Source: JBGPIT01 sp041485125
GTDB lineage: Bacteria; Desulfobacterota; Binatia; UTPRO1
Reading direction: 5' to 3'
NCBI GenBank assembly: GCA_041485125.1
Contig: JBGPIT010000186.1
Location: 1 to 9,483 of the forward strand
DNA: 9,483 nt
Shown: one piece after another, positions 5,784-9,483 of the stretch
Numbering within the stretch: position 1 is the first letter of the stretch
Layout: every line of letters begins with the position of its first letter
The notes under the pieces: generated by a model
The model's input: the letters and a program-made list of their open reading frames with translations, nothing else
What the model was told of the DNA's origin: nothing
Databases searched by the model: none
Position numbers and translations under genes: made by a program

Positions 5784-6914
5784 TCAGTTGATCGTGAGAT
5801 CGATGCCGCGGAGATCTGCGAACTCGTGCTCGAGGTAGTCCTTGAGACGGCGCTTCACCCGGCTCTCGATCTGTCGCACGCGCTCGCGGCTGATGCCGTA
5901 GCGATCGCCGATCTCCTGCAACGTGAGCGGCTCCTCCGCGAGCAGGCGCTGCTCGAAGATCAGACGGTCCTTGTCGCGCAAGGTCTCGCCGAACTCGCGG
6001 ATCTTCTCGCCGACGGCGGCGCGATACTCGGCGTCGGCGACCTGGTCCTCGGCGGTCGCGGCCCCGCTCTTCAACGTATCGAGCAAGGTCGTGTTCTCGC
6101 CGTCGGCGAGTGGCATGTCGACGGACAGATCGCTGCCCCCCAGACGCTGCTCCATCTCGACGATCTCGCGCTCTTTCACGTCGAGGCGCTCCGCGAGGAG
6201 CTTCGGGCCGGCGACGAATCCCTCCGCCTCGATGCGGTCCTTTTCCTTCTGGAGATTGAAGAAGAGCTTGCGCTGCGCTTGCGTGGTACCGAGCTTGACC
6301 ATGCGCCAATTGTTCATGACGTACCGGATGATGTAGGCGCGGATCCACCACACGGCGTACGACGGAAAGCGCACGCCGCGGTACGGATCGAAGTTCTTCA
6401 CCGCCTCCATGAGGCCGATGTTGCCCTCCTGAATGAGGTCGAGGAGGCTGCGGAACGAGCGCTGGTACTCGCGCGCGATCATCACCACCAGGCGCAGGTT
6501 GCCGGTGACGAGCTTGTAGGCGGCTTGGATGTCGGCGTCGCGCTGGTAGTGCACCGCCAGGTCGTGCTCCTCCTCGCGCGTCAGCAACGGATAGCGGCGG
6601 ATCTCTTGGAGATACCGCTGCAGCGGATCGTACGGGACGAGGGCGCCGGCGTCTTCGCGCTCGCTCTCGATTGCCGGCACCGCGGCCGCGAGCTCGTGCG
6701 TGTCGGCCTCGGGGTGCTCCACCGACTCGGCGATCACGGCGACCGGCTCGTCGTGATCGTCGTGGACGAGCTCGACCGCCGGATGCGCAACCTCATCGTC
6801 GAGGATCTCGCCGCTCCCCGGCGGCGCCGCGGCCGGCGAATCGGCGCGACGACGCGTCGCCGCTTTCGTCGCTGCGGCCTTCCGCCGTGGTGCTGTCGAT
6901 CGTCGTTGCGCCAT
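5784..6914 (-). CDS. rpoH: RNA polymerase sigma-32-type (heat-shock, RpoH-like) sigma factor with an N-terminal extension
   Basis: The 376-residue product has the sigma-70 family domains in order. Region 1.2 is DPLQRYLQEIRRYPLLTREE (96-115). Region 2 has DLIQEGNIGLMEAVKNFDP (159-177) and FPSYAVWWIRAYIIRYVMNN (183-202). Region 4.2 has LTLQEIGDRYGISRERVRQ (330-348) in a helix-turn-helix. QRKLFFNLQK (214-223) is close to the RpoH box that separates sigma-32 from RpoD and RpoS. It should direct core polymerase to heat-shock promoters. Usual RpoH length is about 285-300; here about 90 extra residues precede region 1.2, first basic (RRKAAATKAATRRR), then acidic and low in complexity, probably disordered. 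The ATG at 6914 lies nine bases after the chaperone-modulator stop, with AGGAG about 14 bases upstream, a long spacing. No later in-frame ATG precedes the conserved core, though a GTG/TTG start cannot be excluded. Co-location with dnaJ supports a heat-shock role. A related RpoH paralogue (sigma-B/C-like) remains possible. Confidence 0.92.
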   Translation of the reverse strand: MAQRRSTAPRRKAAATKAATRRRADSPAAAPPGSGEILDDEVAHPAVELVHDDHDEPVAVIAESVEHPEADTHELAAAVPAIESEREDAGALVPYDPLQRYLQEIRRYPLLTREEEHDLAVHYQRDADIQAAYKLVTGNLRLVVMIAREYQRSFRSLLDLIQEGNIGLMEAVKNFDPYRGVRFPSYAVWWIRAYIIRYVMNNWRMVKLGTTQAQRKLFFNLQKEKDRIEAEGFVAGPKLLAERLDVKEREIVEMEQRLGGSDLSVDMPLADGENTTLLDTLKSGAATAEDQVADAEYRAAVGEKIREFGETLRDKDRLIFEQRLLAEEPLTLQEIGDRYGISRERVRQIESRVKRRLKDYLEHEFADLRGIDLTIN

Positions 6915-6923
6915 CGCTGCCGG

Positions 6924-7259
6924 TCAGCTCTCCTGGTCGCGACGGGGCTGCGTCGCCGCCAAGCCGCGGCGGACCTCGGCGACGAGATCGGCGAGAATCT
7001 CCTCGAACTGTCGCTGCATCGCAATCATGTCCTCGCGCATGTGCACGATCACCTCGGCGCCGGGCAGGTTGATGTCGAGCTCCTCGGTGAGAAGCGCGAT
7101 CACGCGCGCGCGCTCGATGTCCTCCGACGAGATCACCACGACATCGTCGAGCGTCCGCTTGAGCTCGATCAGCTCCTCGTGCGCGAGCATCTGCAAGAAG
7201 CCTTGGCTCAGGCCGGTGCGCTCGGTCGCGTCCGTCAGCGGCACATAGCGTACGCTCAT
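6924..7259 (-). CDS. CbpM-like MerR-family chaperone modulator
   Basis: The 111-residue product resembles CbpM and the HspR/MerR group. A short winged-helix-like N-terminus (YVPLTDATERTGLSQGFLQM, residues 5-24; then IELKRTLDDVVVISSEDIER, 31-50) is followed by the characteristic LLTEELDINLPGAEVIVHMREDM segment (56-78) and a C-terminal helix (80-98). In Escherichia coli, CbpM binds the J-domain of CbpA and restrains its co-chaperone activity; HspR in actinobacteria is instead a DNA-binding repressor encoded after dnaJ. Both readings fit a gene placed directly behind dnaJ. The ATG overlaps the dnaJ TGA by one base (TGATG), and GAGG (complement of 7265-7268) sits five bases upstream, so translation is coupled and the two products are likely made in step. 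The rpoH gene follows after nine bases. Confidence 0.82.
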   Translation of the reverse strand: MSVRYVPLTDATERTGLSQGFLQMLAHEELIELKRTLDDVVVISSEDIERARVIALLTEELDINLPGAEVIVHMREDMIAMQRQFEEILADLVAEVRRGLAATQPRRDQES

Positions 7260-8446
7260 CAGAGCCTCAGATCCGCGCGCGGGCTCTTGGTGTAGGCCTG
7301 CTCGAGGACGGTCGCCGCCTCGCGCGCGCTCTCGCCGCCGTTGGTGGGGACCTGCACCTGCAAGACCGTGTAGAGATCGCCGCGGGTGCCGCCCTTCATC
7401 GCCGGCACGCCTTTGCCGCGCAGGCGGAGCTTCTTGCCGCTCTGGCTGCCGGGCGCGACCTTGAGCTTCACGTTGCCGTCCGGCGTCGGCACCTCGATCG
7501 TCGCGCCGTTGATCGCCTCGCCGACCGTGACGGGCACGTTCATGTAGAGGTCTTGTCCGCGCCGTTCGAGGAGCGGATGGGGCCGCACGCGCGTCACGAT
7601 GTAGAGATCGCCGGGCGGACCGCCGTTGATGCCGGCGCCGCCCTTCCCCGCCAGACGAACACGCGAGCCGTCATCGACGCCCGCCGGGATCTTCACGTTC
7701 AGCCGCTCGACGCGGTCGACGACGCCCCGTCCTTGGCACTCCTGACAAGCGTGCAGGTTGATGCGCCCGGTGCCGCCGCAGCGCGCACAGCGCCGGTTGA
7801 ACGAGACCGGACCGGCGCCGACCTTCACCTGGCCGCTGCCATGACAGTCGGGACACTCCGTGCCCTCACCTTCGGCGCCGCTGCCGTGACAGCCGGGACA
7901 CTCTACCGGCTTCCGCAGCGAGATCGTCGCAGTCGTCCCGCGGATCGCGTCGAGGAGCCCGATGTCGAGCGAGGACTCGAGATCCGGCCCGCGCGAGGCG
8001 CCGCCCGGGCCGGCGCCCGTGTCGCGGCCGCCGAAGATGTCGCCGAAGACGTCCTCGAAGCTCGTATAGCGACCGTAGCCGCCGCCGGAGCCGGCCGAGT
8101 CGCCGCCGCCCGCCCCGCCGAAGCCGCCCCCGGCGCCGCCGAAGCCACCGGCCGCGCCGCCGCCGAAGCCGCGCCCGCCGGCGCGCTTGTACTCGCGCGC
8201 GCGCTCCGGATCGAAGCCCGACTGCAGACCGTCGATACCGAACTCGTCATAGGTGCGACGCTTCTCGGGATCGGAAAGAGCGTCGTACGCGAAGGAGATC
8301 TGCTTGAAGCGCTCCTCGGCCTGCTTGTTGCCGGGATTGACGTCGGGATGAAACTTCCGCGCGAGCTTGCGGTAGGCTTTCTTTATCTCCTCGGCGGTCG
8401 CGGTTTTCTTGACGCCGAGGTCGGCATAGAGGTCGCGTGTTGCCAT
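7259..8446 (-). CDS. dnaJ: DnaJ (Hsp40) co-chaperone with complete zinc-finger domain
   Basis: DnaJ delivers unfolded clients to DnaK and stimulates its ATPase in the cytoplasm. The 395-residue protein has the full type I layout. The J-domain (1-70) has HPD at 33-35. A Gly/Phe-rich linker (about 90-140) has tandem GGFGGAGGG units. The zinc-binding cysteine-rich domain has four CxxCxGxG repeats (starting at Cys183, Cys198, Cys220 and Cys234; CPGCHGSG, CPDCHGSG, CARCGGTG, CQECQGRG), followed by two C-terminal substrate-binding beta domains (about 245-370). The ATG at 8446 starts the J-domain at the usual position; no clear Shine-Dalgarno is seen. It lies 83 bases after rpoZ and overlaps the CbpM-like gene by one base. 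DnaK and GrpE are not in the window, so this may be a second dnaJ or the main one encoded apart from dnaK. Confidence 0.95.
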   Translation of the reverse strand: MATRDLYADLGVKKTATAEEIKKAYRKLARKFHPDVNPGNKQAEERFKQISFAYDALSDPEKRRTYDEFGIDGLQSGFDPERAREYKRAGGRGFGGGAAGGFGGAGGGFGGAGGGDSAGSGGGYGRYTSFEDVFGDIFGGRDTGAGPGGASRGPDLESSLDIGLLDAIRGTTATISLRKPVECPGCHGSGAEGEGTECPDCHGSGQVKVGAGPVSFNRRCARCGGTGRINLHACQECQGRGVVDRVERLNVKIPAGVDDGSRVRLAGKGGAGINGGPPGDLYIVTRVRPHPLLERRGQDLYMNVPVTVGEAINGATIEVPTPDGNVKLKVAPGSQSGKKLRLRGKGVPAMKGGTRGDLYTVLQVQVPTNGGESAREAATVLEQAYTKSPRADLRL

Positions 8447-8529
8447 CGTTCAGGCCGCCGACCCGTCATCGTCAGATCGTCGCGCCGGCGGCGCAGCGAG
8501 CGCACGCGACGCTGGCTCATACCTCCCGC

Positions 8530-8748
8530 TCAGACCGCCGGTTCGGGCGCCGCGGGCTCGGCTGATGGCGCGAGCTTCACCTTTCCCGCAGCGATCTCGC
8601 GGAGCGCGGTGACCACTTCCTTGTTGTCGGACTCGAGGAGCGGGCGTGACCCCTTCAGGAGCTGCTTGGCACGCTTGGCGGCGAGCAACACGAGCTGAAA
8701 ACGGTTGTCGACGTTGTCGAGACAATCTTCCACGGTGATGCGAGCCAT
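8530..8748 (-). CDS. rpoZ: RNA polymerase omega subunit
   Basis: Omega aids folding and assembly of the beta-prime subunit into core RNA polymerase. The 72-residue product begins MARITVEDCLDNVDNRFQLV and continues LLAAKRAKQLLKG (21-33), the conserved N-terminal half of the family. NKEVVTALREIAAGKV (42-57) follows, with a short Ala/Pro tail. The length is normal for small bacterial omegas. The ATG at 8748 is chosen because AGGAGG (8753-8758) lies four bases upstream and the omega signature starts there; an open frame extends to 8916 but its upstream part is not omega-like and crosses the divergent spacer. It is the first gene of the rpoZ-dnaJ-modulator-rpoH run, all on the same strand. Confidence 0.94.
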   Translation of the reverse strand: MARITVEDCLDNVDNRFQLVLLAAKRAKQLLKGSRPLLESDNKEVVTALREIAAGKVKLAPSAEPAAPEPAV

Positions 8749-8752
8749 CGAG

Positions 8753-8758
8753 CCTCCT
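8753..8758 (-). promoter_or_regulatory. rpoZ: Shine-Dalgarno site for rpoZ
   Basis: A consensus AGGAGG on the minus strand, four bases before the ATG at 8748, excludes the longer open frame as the translated form. Confidence 0.75.
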
Positions 8759-8850
8759 GCAGCAGCTTGCGAGCGTTCTGTACCATGTATCGGAATGTCG
8801 CACTGAGGGGAACCCCGCGGCACAGCGGGCGGTCGTGTCCAGGCCCCCGA

Positions 8851-8881
8851 GCTTGACAAGCGCGAAGGGGCATCGTTAACG
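8851..8881 (+). promoter_or_regulatory. Possible promoter and palindrome in the divergent spacer
   Basis: GCTTGACAAGC (8851-8861) is a perfect five-base inverted repeat around one base and contains a consensus -35 hexamer, TTGACA at 8853-8858. Seventeen bases on is TTAACG (8876-8881), a poor -10 match. If real, transcription of the plus-strand gene would begin only a few bases before its ATG at 8893. The palindrome also reads CTTGTCA on the minus strand and could be an operator shared with rpoZ. The rest of the 144-base spacer (8749-8892) shows no gene and no clear rpoZ promoter. Confidence 0.3.
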
Positions 8882-8892
8882 AAGCCGCCACG

Positions 8893-9369
8893 ATGGCGTT
8901 CTGGTCTCATCTCCAAGAGCTTGCCGGCGGATCACGTGGTCGGATCGTCCGCGCCCTCAGGGACGCGTGGCACGACGAGGTCCGTCTCGCCGTCCAACTG
9001 AGCCGGCACGCCGAGCAGGTGCCCTATGAGAGCTCCCACGCGCCGCTCCGCGAGCTCGCCGAACGGGCGCGCGCGCGCGCGGGACAGCTCGCCGACGAGC
9101 TCACCCGCCAAGGCGCCGCGATCGCCAACGGAAACGACGGCCCGCCCGACCGTGAGCCCGGGGGCGGCCGCAACTATTGGCAGCGCCTGAACGTCGACCT
9201 CGAGGATCTGCGCGCGGTCGGCCAGCGGTACCGTGAGCTCGCGCACCACTTCGACCTCGACTATCCGGAGACCGCCGCCCTCTTCGAGCGCCTCGCGCAC
9301 GACTCGGTCGCCATGGGGCGCGTGCTCACCCGACTCATCGCCCTCAGCGACCCGCACGCCGCGGACTGA
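8893..9369 (+). CDS. Helical protein of unknown function with an internal two-fold repeat
   Basis: The 158-residue product has no signal peptide or membrane segment. The plus-strand reading has strong GC bias at third codon positions and a balanced composition, unlike the antisense frame. It seems to consist of two helical hairpins that resemble each other. Residues about 36-70 (LSRHAEQVPYESSHAPLREL, then LADEL) align with about 112-147 (YRELAHHFDLDYPETAALFE, then LTRL), each helix-Pro-helix, joined by a Gly/Pro/Asn-rich linker (75-97). The result could be a four-helix bundle. Glu/His pairs (E46-H49, E115-H118, E132-H136) hint at a ferritin-like metal site but the spacing is not canonical. 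The ATG at 8893 has only a weak purine run (GAAGGGG) about 20 bases upstream. It is the only plus-strand gene, divergent from rpoZ and convergent with tlyA. No family recognised. Confidence 0.72.
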   Translation: MAFWSHLQELAGGSRGRIVRALRDAWHDEVRLAVQLSRHAEQVPYESSHAPLRELAERARARAGQLADELTRQGAAIANGNDGPPDREPGGGRNYWQRLNVDLEDLRAVGQRYRELAHHFDLDYPETAALFERLAHDSVAMGRVLTRLIALSDPHAAD

Positions 9370-9389
9370 CGCGCGGCCGTCGATCATTT

Positions 9390-9415
9390 ACTCGCGTCAC
9401 GCACTCGCGTCGCGC
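9390..9415. repeat. 13-bp tandem duplication across the tlyA stop
   Basis: ACTCGCGTCACGC (9390-9402) is followed directly by ACTCGCGTCGCGC (9403-9415); 12 of 13 bases agree. The single difference creates the TGA stop of the minus-strand tlyA end. It could be a recent slippage product or chance in GC-rich DNA. Confidence 0.5.
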
Positions 9416-9483
9416 GCCGTCCGGACCGCCAGGAAGAACTCGCGATTGCCGGCCGGCCCGAGGATCGGCGACGTCAGCACACC
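9397..9483 (-). CDS. tlyA: C-terminal 28 residues of a TlyA-type rRNA 2'-O-methyltransferase (N-terminus beyond the window)
   Basis: The minus-strand frame enters at the right edge and reads GVLTSPILGPAGNREFFLAV, then eight more residues to a TGA at 9399-9397. The SPILGPAGNREFF pattern matches the conserved end of the TlyA/hemolysin A family (S4 domain plus FtsJ-like methyltransferase), where SPI-GP-GN-E-F is near the C-terminus. TlyA methylates ribose in rRNA. Only the tail is visible, so catalytic residues cannot be checked. The final residues (RTARDASA) fall in a 13-bp tandem duplication. It converges on the plus-strand gene with 27 bases between the two stops and no obvious terminator. 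Confidence 0.72.
   Translation of the reverse strand, partial: GVLTSPILGPAGNREFFLAVRTARDASA

Noticed and set aside
5826..7295. Plus-strand ORF of 489 residues opposite rpoH and the modulator gene
   Set aside because: An antisense shadow of two recognised genes, with Ala/Arg/Leu/Val/His-rich composition and no domain.
8070..8200. Repeats in the DnaJ Gly-rich linker as a DNA repeat element
   Set aside because: They are explained by GGFGGAGGG units, normal for the G/F region of DnaJ.
8380..8520. Small arginine-rich ORF from an ATG at 8520 between rpoZ and dnaJ
   Set aside because: About 45 codons, overlaps the dnaJ start in another frame, and its purine run is only one base from the ATG. Composition looks like random GC-rich DNA.
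7553..8698. Plus-strand ORF of 381 residues opposite dnaJ and rpoZ
   Set aside because: An antisense shadow of dnaJ and rpoZ.
8749..8916. Longer rpoZ reading from 8916
   Set aside because: The extra 56 residues are not omega-like, cross the divergent spacer and lie upstream of a consensus Shine-Dalgarno for the ATG at 8748.
8932..9387. 151-residue minus-strand ORF opposite the 158-residue protein
   Set aside because: It is antisense to a better-supported gene; the plus-strand frame has the stronger third-position GC bias and a coherent helical pattern.

Overview
The window is clearly GC-rich, and its genes fill most of it with short gaps and several overlaps. All genes but one read on the minus strand. 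It looks like chromosomal housekeeping DNA from a Gram-negative (diderm) bacterium. The evidence is a sigma-32-type factor carrying an RpoH box, a lipoprotein with a lipobox, the omega subunit of RNA polymerase, a zinc-finger DnaJ, EngB and the tail of TlyA. The mix would fit a deltaproteobacterium-like lineage (Desulfobacterota, Myxococcota, Binatota or similar), but that placement is inference. I see no phage, plasmid, CRISPR, tRNA or rRNA. No gap between genes exceeds about 180 bases.

Layout, in transcription order on the minus strand (right to left): the last 28 codons of a TlyA-type rRNA methyltransferase enter at the right edge (9397-9483). The only plus-strand gene, a 158-residue helical protein (8893-9369), converges on it. 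Across a 144-base divergent spacer lies a stress and transcription cluster: rpoZ (8530-8748), dnaJ (7259-8446), a CbpM/MerR-like chaperone modulator (6924-7259, its ATG overlapping the dnaJ stop) and an rpoH-type sigma factor (5784-6914, nine bases further on). After a 120-base gap with a good sigma-70-type promoter comes a two-gene unit: a ThDP-dependent enzyme resembling ILVBL/2-hydroxyacyl-CoA lyase (4017-5663) and a stand-alone CinA N-terminal-type MoCF domain protein (3273-4007). Two exported proteins of unknown role follow (2798-3238 and 2129-2689), each with a hairpin downstream. Then come the GTPase gene engB (1411-2052), a family 2 glycosyltransferase (321-1232) and an overlapping unrecognised gene that leaves the window at its left edge (1-364).

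The most unusual structure is a 168-bp inverted-repeat element at 1247-1414. It has 31-bp terminal arms with one mismatch, no coding capacity, and CTAG at both ends. It sits exactly between engB and the glycosyltransferase gene, and its terminal CTAG supplies the engB stop codon. It looks like a MITE or similar small non-autonomous mobile element inserted into an operon. Other points of note are a near-perfect inverted repeat inside the spacer of the ThDP-enzyme promoter, a 90-residue N-terminal extension on the sigma factor, and a CbpM-like modulator coupled to a full zinc-finger DnaJ. The rest is ordinary, and I do not see a convincing new multi-gene system.
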